Both the position numbers and the translations under genes were made by a program. Under the pieces are notes generated by a model that ran no database searches, was not told the DNA's origin, and was given only the letters and a program-made list of their open reading frames with translations. Positions 7,752-16,603 of a stretch of DNA of 64,000 nt are shown one piece after another. The stretch is from Bacteroidales bacterium. Its GTDB lineage: Bacteria; Bacteroidota; Bacteroidia; Bacteroidales; VadinHA17. The stretch covers positions 248,001-312,000 of the forward strand of contig JADJLX010000002.1 in assembly GCA_016709865.1 (NCBI GenBank), given 5' to 3'. Position 1 is the first letter of the stretch; each line of letters opens with the position of its first letter.

Positions 7752-9931
7752 ATGGTTGTTGTAGTGTTTTTAAAAGAAAACTCCTCAATATGATTGTCTG
7801 AAAGAATAATCTCTCCCGACCCCTCTTCCCTGACAGAGTGGAAATATGAGATTCCGATTTTTGACGCCAATCTGATCTTAGCAGGATTAACCGGAGAATC
7901 TGCCCATACTGGTCTGATCGAATATTTTGCCTTCATATACTGGTAGAACGGAGCCACAAAATCGTGCAGAAACAAGGAGATGCGATTCTTTCTGATTATA
8001 TGTAAAGGAAAAAGATCATCTATTTCAATTGAGCTGTAATAAGCCAGCAATACCTTATATGCTGTAAGATAGAATGTGTATAGCAACGATTTCTGATCTC
8101 CGTAGAATGAAGTGAAATAAAACATAGTCCCGTCATTAACAAAATAGGCTGCTGACTGTGTTTCGCTGCAATAGAGGTATTTGTAATTGTAAGCATCTGC
8201 AAACACCTCCCATATTATTGTTTTCTCCGATCGCTCAGCTGTGTTATACTTAAACTTAAGTACCATACCAGGCTGAAAATCAAAGGCTTCTTTAAGTAAG
8301 GAACTTGGTTCCACATTTAAAATAGTATCGCCCTCCAGTGGTGTTCTGAATGAACAGAGATTTAAGCCCTCATTATTTTTCAGAAGATAATAAGCAAAGG
8401 GATATGAAAGAGTTTTGGCACCCTGCAAAGGGGTTGCCTGAACCTGAAAATGGAGGTGAGGTTCCGGGGAACGGCCTGAATTTCCGCAGTAAGCAACTAT
8501 CTCACCCTGTCTGACAAAATCACCCTTCTTTACTCTGAAGGTTCCTGTTTTCAGATGTGATAATTGGGTATAAAGATTATTTAAATGCTTTATTATTATT
8601 ATGTTACCCCAATTCTGATTTGAATTAACCTTTCCTGGTTCATTGTCATCGATATAATCAACCAATTCTGCTATTATTCCGTCGGCTGGCGCAATCACCG
8701 GTTTATTATAACAGTAATAATCCTCGCACGAACTTGAGGAAACATCATATGTTTTGTTTTTCCCGTCTACCAGTACAAAATCGATAGCACTGCCCCATTC
8801 TCCCTTATGTGTATACTTTCCATCGTAGCCCTGACTAACGAACCATTCTCCCCAGAAGGGCAGATAGAGCGGAAAATATTGTACACCCCTTAATCTATTG
8901 ACACTTCCGGTATACGAATAAAGGTTAACTTCCGGTGAATAATTCTGTATCTGGGTGAGTACCAGTCTTCCGGGCTTAATTCTTAAAATAAGGAAGTATA
9001 CAAAAGAGATCACAACAATTGAAAAAGGCAGGGAAAAAAACGGAAGCTGGATATATGTACTCAGCTTAGTCATGAACAGGATAACCAATGATGTAAGGGG
9101 AATAAGTAAGACTACCCAGAGAAAAGAGTACCGCGATGGTATTGAGAAGAATCCACCTACGGCAATTGCTACAAGAATATAATTAGCCCCGATATTATAA
9201 AAGCTGAAACTTGCCATATCAGAACCAATCAGGTGTGCAAAAAAATAGGCAGTTACAAAACCGGTAACAGTAAGCAGAAATGTGATTCTGGAAACAAGAA
9301 GCAATGCAATTGCAATAAGCATCCCAGTTATCAGATTATCCTGAAATATTATTGAACTTAATGATCTGAGATATACAATAACCATTTGACTGAAAGGGAG
9401 ACTCTCAATTGTCTGGAAGAAATCCAATAATGTCTTTCCTCCTACAGCATACATTTCGTTCATCCAGAATACGTTACGCTGTGTCAGTCCCAGATTTGCA
9501 AATTGTCCCGAAGGCAGCAGTATAAGCCAGAAAGAGATGACAAACGGAATGCTTAAAAATGGTAAACCATACTTGCCGAGCCAGCCACTAAGTATTACAG
9601 ATAGTATAAGGCTGGCGAGTGCTGCCAGCAACAGAAGTACAATGAAGACTATTCCGGGTTCAAAAACTGTTCCCATTCCAATACCAACAAGGAGGGCGTT
9701 GAAACTATAAATGCCCTGTTTAAGTTTAAGATTATCAAAACCCATTGAATAGGCAACAAGTACTGTAGTCAAAACAGCGATTAGTCCGCTTAATCCTGCA
9801 ACCGGATTAAAAAATGTAACTATAAGAAGTACAAGAGCCAGAAGCCTGTTATTAAAAAAGAATATTACCGAATAGCTGTTAAGTGCTGCCGGGATAATTA
9901 TTTTGCGAAATATGTTAAACGAATCACGCAT
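7727..9931 (-). CDS. Urea-transporter-like membrane domain fused to LytM (M23) peptidase
   Basis: 734 residues. Residues 1-315 are highly hydrophobic (about ten segments) and resemble the urea transporter (UT/SLC14) family, with the pore-type motif YSFNALLVGIGMG at 75-87. Residues about 370-500 form an M23 zinc endopeptidase domain: His375 and Asp384 (metal), His459 (LSHL), and HLH at 492-494 in GNSGRSPEPHLHF, so all metal and catalytic residues are present. A further region of about 235 residues has no recognised fold. M23 enzymes cut peptidoglycan cross-bridges or peptides outside the cytoplasm. It lies 15 bases after the decarboxylase gene. The real transport substrate is unknown; urea or a small amide is only a family-based guess. 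Confidence 0.85.
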   Translation of the reverse strand: MRDSFNIFRKIIIPAALNSYSVIFFFNNRLLALVLLIVTFFNPVAGLSGLIAVLTTVLVAYSMGFDNLKLKQGIYSFNALLVGIGMGTVFEPGIVFIVLLLLAALASLILSVILSGWLGKYGLPFLSIPFVISFWLILLPSGQFANLGLTQRNVFWMNEMYAVGGKTLLDFFQTIESLPFSQMVIVYLRSLSSIIFQDNLITGMLIAIALLLVSRITFLLTVTGFVTAYFFAHLIGSDMASFSFYNIGANYILVAIAVGGFFSIPSRYSFLWVVLLIPLTSLVILFMTKLSTYIQLPFFSLPFSIVVISFVYFLILRIKPGRLVLTQIQNYSPEVNLYSYTGSVNRLRGVQYFPLYLPFWGEWFVSQGYDGKYTHKGEWGSAIDFVLVDGKNKTYDVSSSSCEDYYCYNKPVIAPADGIIAELVDYIDDNEPGKVNSNQNWGNIIIIKHLNNLYTQLSHLKTGTFRVKKGDFVRQGEIVAYCGNSGRSPEPHLHFQVQATPLQGAKTLSYPFAYYLLKNNEGLNLCSFRTPLEGDTILNVEPSSLLKEAFDFQPGMVLKFKYNTAERSEKTIIWEVFADAYNYKYLYCSETQSAAYFVNDGTMFYFTSFYGDQKSLLYTFYLTAYKVLLAYYSSIEIDDLFPLHIIRKNRISLFLHDFVAPFYQYMKAKYSIRPVWADSPVNPAKIRLASKIGISYFHSVREEGSGEIILSDNHIEEFSFKNTTTTICAKRTDI

Positions 9932-9946
9932 TTTTCTGATTTACAA

Positions 9947-11305
9947 TTACATATCAATTTTATTTAAATGCTCCGGAAGCTGTTCATTCGCCTGTATGGT
10001 ACCGAGAGTTTCTGATTTTCTGATTACATGAGTCTTATTAGCTGAATCTATCAGTACAACATTTGGTCTCAGAGTTATAAACTGCATCCATTGGGTCATA
10101 TTGTATGCACCTACCTTATGAACAACAACATTATTACCCTTCTCGAGAAGTGGAAGATTGACACTTTCACGTATTATATCTATGTTCATACAAAGAGGAC
10201 CATAAAGTACCATATCCTCCGTATATTCCCCGAATTCCTGGGCAGGGCTGATCTTATGATCATACCAGAAAGACGTGAAAAGTGTATTTACTCCGAAATC
10301 CAGTATTGTGGCCCTGCGTCCGTCAGAGAGTCGCTTATTTGCAAGAACTGTACCAAGCAGAAAACCTGCATCATCAATCAATGCCCTGCCGGTCTCAAGG
10401 ATCAGCAGCGGCATCTCATCCTGTTTAAATCCGAATCCAAGAATTACGCTTGTTATTGCATCTGCAAACTGGTCAATTGAAGGTACTGTATCCGATCCGG
10501 GCAGGTATGAACCTTTTAAAGTGTTTACCGAAGGAAATCCGCCTCCCAGATCGAGATACTGTATCGATTTACTGTATTTCGTTTTAATACTGTATGCAAG
10601 CTCACACATCTTTGTCGCAGCTACTGAATAGGCTGAAGGTGATAGCATGAATGTTCCGATATGACAATGGAGTCCGACAAGCTCAAGATTCTTATCATTT
10701 ATTATACGGACAATGGCATTCCATGCCTGACCATTCTCAAAATTGAATCCAAACCGGTCCCATTTCGGATAAACACCAGTATCCATATTTACCCTTATTG
10801 CAACTCTGGGTTTAAGATTGTTCTTTTCGGAGAGGTCGATGAGAGTAAAAAGTTCATCGAAATGGTCAATGTGTATAAGTGAATTATTTCTTGCTGCCGA
10901 AATGAGTTCATTATCTGATTTATCCGGACCATTAAAAATGATCTTGTTCCCCGGGACACCGTTACCAATAGCTTTATCATATTCAAAACCTGAAACCACC
11001 TCGGCCCATGATCCTTCCTGATGAAAGATGTTGCAGACAGCATTAAGATAATTTGTCTTATACGACCACGCAAACTGAACCTTGGGATACCGTGTCTTGA
11101 ATATCCTGGAAGCATTCTGAAAGTTACGTCTTATCTGCTTCTCTGAGAGGACAAAAAGAGGTGATCCGAAATCGTTTATGAGGGATTTTACTGAGATACC
11201 CTCAATATGAGTAACTGGCTCATATTCAGTACGGGTTCCAAATTTATTCATCAATCCCGTATTCATCTTCTTTATAACCGGACGCTCATATTTTAACTTT
11301 TCCAT
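9947..11305 (-). CDS. Fold-III PLP-dependent amino-acid decarboxylase with leader-like N-terminus
   Basis: 452-residue member of the ornithine/diaminopimelate/arginine decarboxylase (group IV) family. PLP-binding Lys83 is in SYKTN; other family landmarks are HCHIG (213-217), GGG (254-256), ETGR (304-307) and the cysteine loop GPLC (369-372), so it should be active. Substrate specificity cannot be read. The first 23 residues precede the normal family start and read KYERPVIKK (5-13) then TGLMNKFG (16-23). The spacing Y6-x-x-P9-x-I11 resembles the YxxPxL/I motif by which lasso-peptide leaders bind PqqD-like recognition domains, and a PqqD-like protein is encoded two genes upstream. Spacing to the neighbours is 21 and 15 bases. 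Confidence 0.9.
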   Translation of the reverse strand: MEKLKYERPVIKKMNTGLMNKFGTRTEYEPVTHIEGISVKSLINDFGSPLFVLSEKQIRRNFQNASRIFKTRYPKVQFAWSYKTNYLNAVCNIFHQEGSWAEVVSGFEYDKAIGNGVPGNKIIFNGPDKSDNELISAARNNSLIHIDHFDELFTLIDLSEKNNLKPRVAIRVNMDTGVYPKWDRFGFNFENGQAWNAIVRIINDKNLELVGLHCHIGTFMLSPSAYSVAATKMCELAYSIKTKYSKSIQYLDLGGGFPSVNTLKGSYLPGSDTVPSIDQFADAITSVILGFGFKQDEMPLLILETGRALIDDAGFLLGTVLANKRLSDGRRATILDFGVNTLFTSFWYDHKISPAQEFGEYTEDMVLYGPLCMNIDIIRESVNLPLLEKGNNVVVHKVGAYNMTQWMQFITLRPNVVLIDSANKTHVIRKSETLGTIQANEQLPEHLNKIDM

Positions 11306-11326
11306 TGTACGCTGTTTTTTGATAAA

Positions 11327-12382
11327 TTATAATTCTCCTGAACCTGAAAGCTTATGGAATTCGGAGATATCTATCACCATATCCCATGAGTAACGAATAA
11401 ATACCTTGCCAACCTCAAAGCCAATAAAAGGAGTAACGGTCTGCCCAAGTGCCATTTTTACAAGTGAGGCTGGCTGGTTCTGACCTGCAGCTGCTGAAAG
11501 GTAAATCCAGGCCGGGAAGCGAGGATTTACTTCCATTATATATGGTTTACGATCATTTGTCAGCATAATCTCAAGCTCACAACCACCTCTCCAGTTTGTA
11601 GCCTTAATAAACTTAACGGCCTGGTCGATAAGCAACTGGTCATCAATTGTTATACCTGCCCAGGCTTTCCCTTTGTCTGTAATATAAAGCTTGCGCATTG
11701 GAATTGCGCTAATAGTATTTCCTTTCCCATCACCAAGAGCTGCAATATTTACTTCAGTACCGGATATGAATTCCTGAATAATAACCGGTAATCCCCATTT
11801 AGCCTGAAGCTTATAAAAAGCCTTTTCTGCCTGTTCTATGGTATTGCAGATTATTGCATCATAAAACTTCCCTTTCACCACAAGCGGAAAGCCAAATTTT
11901 TCTTCAGCATCAGCAATTTCCGAAATCCTCGATATCACCTTGTCTTCAGGCATCAGGAGACCATGCTTTTTCCCGAAGGCAGATAAATTTATTTTATCAC
12001 GGGCTTCAAACTCAGCCTGTTCAGGCATGAATGTGTTTATCCCCGACTTCTTAAGTTCTGAACTTAATTTAATGAAGTTAAATAATTCCGCGTCAAAATT
12101 CGGAATCAACACATCAATATGCTCAATATCATGGATATGCATGATCCTGGCATATAAAGCATCTGTACCCGCCGAAGGATAGGGGATCTGGTATGTCTTA
12201 TCCACTATATCGTGCATATAGATTCCGGGTTCCAGAGATTCATAAGCCAGACCTATAATCCGTACTTCAAAATCTTTGCATTCCCTTATAGCACGGATAA
12301 CTGCGATACCGGGTCCGGGACTATCTATTGCATTGAGCGCAGTGACAGCTACAACGATTTTATTTTTTTTACTGATAGTCAT
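11327..12382 (-). CDS. ATP-grasp ligase
   Basis: 351-residue ATP-grasp enzyme of the carbamoyl-phosphate-synthase-like type. The N-terminal Rossmann-like preATP-grasp part (8-120) is followed by ATP-binding Lys170 (FPLVVKGKF), the hinge QEF (203-205), and the metal-binding EVNPR at 284-288 with an upstream ELE. Members form amide or acyl-phosphate-derived bonds between a carboxylate and an amine. Its start overlaps the pqqD-like stop by four bases. With PqqD-like and decarboxylase neighbours the likely job is joining an amino acid or amine to a peptide or small carboxylate; this is inference. Confidence 0.9.
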   Translation of the reverse strand: MTISKKNKIVVAVTALNAIDSPGPGIAVIRAIRECKDFEVRIIGLAYESLEPGIYMHDIVDKTYQIPYPSAGTDALYARIMHIHDIEHIDVLIPNFDAELFNFIKLSSELKKSGINTFMPEQAEFEARDKINLSAFGKKHGLLMPEDKVISRISEIADAEEKFGFPLVVKGKFYDAIICNTIEQAEKAFYKLQAKWGLPVIIQEFISGTEVNIAALGDGKGNTISAIPMRKLYITDKGKAWAGITIDDQLLIDQAVKFIKATNWRGGCELEIMLTNDRKPYIMEVNPRFPAWIYLSAAAGQNQPASLVKMALGQTVTPFIGFEVGKVFIRYSWDMVIDISEFHKLSGSGEL

Positions 12383-12630
12383 ACAGGCTTATTATCAAGA
12401 AGGTTGTACTCTGTCAGCTGTTCAAAAAAATCGTCCATATCACGCTCAAGCTGATTTTTTTCGGCGTCATACTTTGATGAAAAGAAGTCAATTATCTCTT
12501 TCTGGGATCTGTTTTCCTTAAGCATGGCAAGTATCTCACTTCCGATACCGTTTACAGAGAATGAGTCACCGGTTCCCGGATTGAAGATTAACCCCGCCTC
12601 GCTTGTAGCTATGTTTTTCTTCAGCTTCAT
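12379..12630 (-). CDS. PqqD-family peptide-binding protein (RiPP recognition element)
   Basis: 83 residues matching PqqD: a winged-helix-like small domain with SEAGLIFNPGTGDSFSVN (10-27), GSEILAML and a C-terminal helix ending EYNLLDN. In PQQ and many RiPP pathways PqqD-like domains hold the leader of a precursor peptide and present it to a modifying enzyme. No radical-SAM enzyme or obvious free-standing precursor lies nearby; the only leader-like sequence seen is the N-terminus of the decarboxylase. First gene of the eight-gene run, overlapping the ATP-grasp gene by four bases. Confidence 0.88.
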   Translation of the reverse strand: MKLKKNIATSEAGLIFNPGTGDSFSVNGIGSEILAMLKENRSQKEIIDFFSSKYDAEKNQLERDMDDFFEQLTEYNLLDNKPV

Positions 12631-12654
12631 CTTTAGTTATGCTAGTGATAATTT

Positions 12655-12696
12655 AATGAAACAAAACTAGTGCAGTAATTTACATAATGGAAACAG
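12655..12696 (-). promoter_or_regulatory. Possible promoter of the pqqD-like operon
   Basis: On the minus strand TAGTTTTG (12662-12669) fits the Bacteroidota -7 consensus TAnnTTTG and would start transcription roughly 25 bases before the ATG at 12630. The -33 element at the expected distance (about 12690-12695) is only GTTTC, so the match is partial. Confidence 0.35.
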
Positions 12697-12843
12697 CTTC
12701 ACCGGAAAGTCAGATTTCGTAACCCTAAGGATTGTTTATTTCACTGAATAGGGATTCGGTGGTTGTAAAATTAAAGAGGGAGAAACGGAAATCCCACCTC
12801 TTCAAACAGTAAAAAACAGTTTAATATTGTTAGCCTTTACTTT

Positions 12844-14007
12844 TCAGGCTGTATGAGATTTGATTTTTTGTGAAACAAATATCAGGAGATATGCAATCAG
12901 AACTAGAAGAACGAATACAGCACCTGTCTGTCCTCCAACGAAATCAGATGCCACACCCATAATCAGAGGGAAAACAGCACCGCCAAAAACTCCCATTATC
13001 ATCAAACCTGAAACCTGGTTATTAAACAATGGCTTATTAATAAGGGCTTGTGAAAACATCACTGAGAAGATATTAGAATTACCAAGGCCAAACAGAGCTA
13101 TTCCAAAGAAAATTATTGTTCTGTCTGCTGTAAACAGACATAATATTCCTGTCAGAATCATGATTACACTAACCATGAATACCTGCCTCCCGGTGAATTT
13201 AGCAAGTAATGCCGATCCGAGCAAACATCCCGTTGTACGGAATATGAAGTAAAAACTGGTAGCATAACCGGCATCAGCAAGGCTTATATTCAGCCGCTCC
13301 ATCAAAAGTTTGGGTGCAGTCGTGTTTATGCCGACATCCAGTCCCACATGAGTCATAATTCCTAAGAACAATAAAAGGATAGTCTTGTCACCAAGCAGGG
13401 AAAAGCATTCGGAAAATGATGCTGCTTTGGTTTCAACATTCTTTTCTTCAACTTTTGTAAAAAACAGATAAGCAAGTACAAACAAGCATACAAGTAGAAA
13501 TACCGGATACATAATCATTCTCCAGTCGGAAAATTTAATAACCGCCCATGCAGCAAAAATCGGAGCAACAAAAGAGGCGATGGCTTTTACAAATTGACCA
13601 AATGTAAGAGTGCTTGCAATCCTTTTCTCATCAACAATATTTGCAAGCAAAGGATTTAATGAGACCTGCATCATAGTATTACCTATTCCTAATAAAGTAA
13701 AAGAAATGAGCATTGAAGGAAATGAATAACTAAGTATTGGAATGAGCAGTGCCGGCAGTGTAATAAGCAAACTCAGGAGTACTGTATTTTTCCTGCCTAT
13801 TCTATTCATTAATAATCCGGTAGGGACCGAAAATACCAGAAACCAGAAAAAAACCATTGATGGCAACAGGTTAGCCATCGTGTCGGTCAGTTGAAAATCT
13901 GCTTTGACATAATTTGTGGCAATGCCAACCAGATCAACAAATCCCATGACAAAAAATCCAATAACTACAGGAAGTATTTTAGCGACGTTAATTTTTTGGC
14001 TGGTCAT
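12844..14007 (-). CDS. MFS transporter, FucP-like sugar permease
   Basis: Major facilitator protein with twelve predicted membrane helices and the typical loop GLLMNRIGRKN between helices 2 and 3. The overall type resembles fucose/glucose-galactose permeases (FucP/NGP) of Bacteroidota. I chose the ATG at 14007 (387 residues); the frame remains open to a TTG at 14037, but that extension is encoded by the ttcaaag repeat tract and is probably untranslated. A ROK sugar kinase gene lies upstream on the same strand, so uptake followed by phosphorylation of a hexose is a reasonable reading. Confidence 0.87.
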   Translation of the reverse strand: MTSQKINVAKILPVVIGFFVMGFVDLVGIATNYVKADFQLTDTMANLLPSMVFFWFLVFSVPTGLLMNRIGRKNTVLLSLLITLPALLIPILSYSFPSMLISFTLLGIGNTMMQVSLNPLLANIVDEKRIASTLTFGQFVKAIASFVAPIFAAWAVIKFSDWRMIMYPVFLLVCLFVLAYLFFTKVEEKNVETKAASFSECFSLLGDKTILLLFLGIMTHVGLDVGINTTAPKLLMERLNISLADAGYATSFYFIFRTTGCLLGSALLAKFTGRQVFMVSVIMILTGILCLFTADRTIIFFGIALFGLGNSNIFSVMFSQALINKPLFNNQVSGLMIMGVFGGAVFPLIMGVASDFVGGQTGAVFVLLVLIAYLLIFVSQKIKSHTA

Positions 14008-14020
14008 AGTATAAAGGTTA

Positions 14021-14067
14021 TAAAGTTCAAAATTCAAAATTCAAAGTTCAAAGTTCAAAGTTCAAGG
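14021..14067. repeat. Degenerate 7-bp tandem repeat (ttcaaag/ttcaaaa)
   Basis: About six copies of a heptamer reading ttcaaaa then ttcaaag, between the MFS start and the ROK kinase stop. Directly followed by a second tract with another unit. Confidence 0.9.
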
Positions 14068-14070
14068 TTT

Positions 14071-14146
14071 TGCCGCTACGCCGTTAGGCCGTTGCGCCTT
14101 TACGCCTTTATGCCTTTGAGCCTCTGCGACTTTGCGCCTTTGCGCC
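14071..14146. repeat. Degenerate 8-bp tandem repeat (cgcctttg-like)
   Basis: Around nine variants of gcc-ttn-g (for example tacgcctttatgcctttgag), adjacent to the ttcaaag tract and ending six bases before the ROK kinase stop. Confidence 0.85.
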
Positions 14147-14151
14147 ATATT

Positions 14152-15087
14152 TTACATAAGCGGTAATGCATGCTGTACAGATTTCCAGAAATCATCATCG
14201 AGAAGATATGCACTGCCGATTAGGGCTGCATCCTCTTTAAGTTCTGAAAGGACAACCTTGCAGTTACAGTTCTCTTTCTTTAATGCCGATTCAAAAACAC
14301 CGCCAAAAAGATTATAGGCAAACGATATATTACCTCCGATAACCAGAATTTCAGCCCTGAACTTTTTTAACCATGGTGCAAGGAAGACTGCGGCATCGTT
14401 ACCGAATTCAATAAAGAGATCGTGAGCTACTTTATCTTTGGAAGCCAGCTCAGCAAGTTCCTTAACTCCACTCATTTCCTTACCGGTCAGCGATTTGTAT
14501 TTTCCAAGAAACCATCTTGTCGAAAAATAGTCATCGGCAATTCCATCCTTATAAGGAATATGGTAAATGCAGCCAAGCTTTGGCACTTCAGGTCCGTCAA
14601 CTATTGGGATCCTGTTGCTTATAAATGCTGATCCGAATCCTGTTCCGAATGTAACAGACAAAGAACGGTCGAAACCCGATGCACTGCCTGCCCAGGCCTC
14701 TCCGACTGCGAATGCAGAGGCATCGTTCATAAATCTGATGAGAAACCCATCGGGCACATCAAGACTGCTCCCGATTGCATCTGTTATATTGAAACCGTAA
14801 AGATTCTCATATTTTGCTACGCCTCTTATATAACTGATACCCTTTACATAATCAAAGGGACCCGGCATAGCAAAACCTATACCCTTAACCTTTTCAATAG
14901 ATACTTTTGATATTACTTCTGATAAGGCCTCGGCCCAGACAGAAATGATTGTACTGGCTGAAGCCTGATTATTAACTGCCCTGCCAGAAAGGGTTTCCCT
15001 CAGGATTTCACCTGTATGAAGGTCAATAGCAGCACAACTGATATGACTTCCTCCGATATCAGTTCCTATAGCAAAATTTCTATCCAT
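14152..15087 (-). CDS. ROK-family sugar kinase (glucokinase-like)
   Basis: 311 residues. The N-terminal ATP-binding motif GTDIGGSHISCAAID (8-22) and the later TFGTGFGSAFI are typical of ROK proteins; there is no helix-turn-helix, so it is a kinase and not a NagC-type repressor. The product would be a phosphorylated hexose in the cytoplasm. The usual ROK zinc-site CxCGxxGC motif is not seen; there is only GCIYH in that region. Its stop is close to a repeat tract and it probably works with the downstream MFS permease. Confidence 0.88.
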   Translation of the reverse strand: MDRNFAIGTDIGGSHISCAAIDLHTGEILRETLSGRAVNNQASASTIISVWAEALSEVISKVSIEKVKGIGFAMPGPFDYVKGISYIRGVAKYENLYGFNITDAIGSSLDVPDGFLIRFMNDASAFAVGEAWAGSASGFDRSLSVTFGTGFGSAFISNRIPIVDGPEVPKLGCIYHIPYKDGIADDYFSTRWFLGKYKSLTGKEMSGVKELAELASKDKVAHDLFIEFGNDAAVFLAPWLKKFRAEILVIGGNISFAYNLFGGVFESALKKENCNCKVVLSELKEDAALIGSAYLLDDDFWKSVQHALPLM

Positions 15088-15210
15088 AAAATCTCTAATA
15101 ATTATGTCTGACGAAAAGCCTTAAATAATCCGACGTTGAAAATATCTAATTTATCCGTTAATGCAAAATAAAAACAAATCATAAATGCAAAAACTCATAC
15201 AAATAGAGAA

Positions 15211-15228
15211 ATATGTTGTGTAACATAT
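15211..15228. promoter_or_regulatory. Inverted repeat ATATGTT-4-AACATAT, possible operator
   Basis: Perfect 7-bp arms separated by GTGT in the divergent gap between the ROK kinase and malic enzyme genes, about 65 bases before the malic enzyme start. The size and arrangement fit a dimeric regulator of Crp/Fnr type, and such a regulator is encoded at 33572; the link is a guess. Confidence 0.45.
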
Positions 15229-15293
15229 GATTTTACTCATATAATTTCTTGTTTTTAAGGAGTAATTTCGAATGACAAATAAAAAAATCCGTT

Positions 15294-16601
15294 ATGCCAA
15301 AAGTAACCAAAGAAGATGCGCTTCTCTACCATAGCAGAGGACGTAAAGGTAAAATTGAGGTAATTCCAACAAAGCCTTATGGTACTCAGTATGATCTCAG
15401 TCTGGCATATACTCCGGGAGTAGCATATCCTTGTCTTGAGATAGAAAAAAATCCTGAAGATGTTTATAAATACACTGCCAAGGGAAACCTTGTTGCAGTA
15501 ATTTCCAATGGCACGGCGGTTCTTGGTCTGGGCGATATAGGAACAATGGCAGGCAAACCTGTTATGGAGGGTAAGGGCCTTCTGTTCAAGGTGTTTGCTG
15601 ACGTGGATGTATTTGATATAGAAGTCGATGAAAAGGATCCTGATAAACTGATCCAGATCTGCGCGGCTATTGCGCCAACATTTGGGGGCATAAACCTGGA
15701 GGATATTAAAGCTCCTGAGTGTTTTGAAGTCGAGACAAAGCTTAAAGCGATGCTTGATATTCCGGTTTTCCACGACGACCAGCATGGAACGGCAATTATT
15801 TCAGCTGCCGGATTAATAAATGCACTTGAGATCACAGACAAAAAAATAGGTGAAATAAAAATGGTAGTCTGCGGTGCAGGTGCTGCAGCCATCTCCTGTT
15901 CCCGGCTGTATGTCTCGATGGGGGTTAAAAAAGAAAACATTGTAATGGTCGACAGTAAAGGAGTAATCAACCGTAAAAGAAAAGACCTTAATAAATACAA
16001 GCAGGAGTTTATAACTGACAGGGACCTAGATACACTTGCACAGGCTTTAAAAGGGGCAGATCTTTTTCTGGGACTTTCTGCAGCTAATATGATGACAAAA
16101 GAGATGCTTGCCTCTATGGCAGATAATCCAATAGTATTTGCCATGGCTAATCCGAATCCTGAGATATCTTTTGAGGACGCAACATCTACAAGAAATGACC
16201 TGATATTTGCCACAGGAAGATCAGACTATCCGAACCAGATTAATAATGTTCTTGGATTTCCTTTCATCTTCAGAGGTGCACTTGATGTAAGAGCATCAAC
16301 AATTAATGAAGAGATGAAAATGGCTGCATCAAAAGCTCTTGCAGCACTCACAAAAGAACCTGTGCCAGCCTCGGTATTAAGAGCATATAACCTGGGTGAT
16401 TTGAAATTCGGCAGAGACTATATAATACCTAAGCCTGTTGATCCGCGCCTTATCTCATCTGTTGCTCCTGCTGTAGCAAAAGCAGCCATGGATAGTGGTG
16501 TGGCGAAGTATCCAATCACCGATTGGGATGCATATAAAACAAGTCTCGATAAAAGAATAAGCGAACATATTAAGAATATAGCCAGGTGCGGGGGGATATA
16601 G
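15294..16601 (+). CDS. Malic enzyme, stand-alone catalytic domain
   Basis: 435 residues; oxidative decarboxylation of malate to pyruvate. The malic enzyme signatures are clear: YTPGVAYPC (39-47), Lys94 and Lys99 region (GKGLLFKVFADVDVFDIE), FHDDQHGTA, the NAD(P)-binding VVCGAGAAAISC, and AMANPNPEI. Bacterial MaeB enzymes of about 760 residues carry a C-terminal phosphotransacetylase-like domain; it is absent here and the gene ends just before a tandem repeat. Many bacteria have natural short forms, so truncation need not be invoked. The start is the ATG at 15294; a short overlapping out-of-frame ATG at 15272 precedes it with a better-placed purine-rich stretch. Confidence 0.93.
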   Translation: MPKVTKEDALLYHSRGRKGKIEVIPTKPYGTQYDLSLAYTPGVAYPCLEIEKNPEDVYKYTAKGNLVAVISNGTAVLGLGDIGTMAGKPVMEGKGLLFKVFADVDVFDIEVDEKDPDKLIQICAAIAPTFGGINLEDIKAPECFEVETKLKAMLDIPVFHDDQHGTAIISAAGLINALEITDKKIGEIKMVVCGAGAAAISCSRLYVSMGVKKENIVMVDSKGVINRKRKDLNKYKQEFITDRDLDTLAQALKGADLFLGLSAANMMTKEMLASMADNPIVFAMANPNPEISFEDATSTRNDLIFATGRSDYPNQINNVLGFPFIFRGALDVRASTINEEMKMAASKALAALTKEPVPASVLRAYNLGDLKFGRDYIIPKPVDPRLISSVAPAVAKAAMDSGVAKYPITDWDAYKTSLDKRISEHIKNIARCGGI

Positions 16602-16603
16602 GA

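Noticed and set aside
15294..16601. Malic enzyme truncated by repeat expansion
   Set aside because: The short single-domain form is common in bacteria and the fold is complete, so loss of a C-terminal domain cannot be argued from this window alone.
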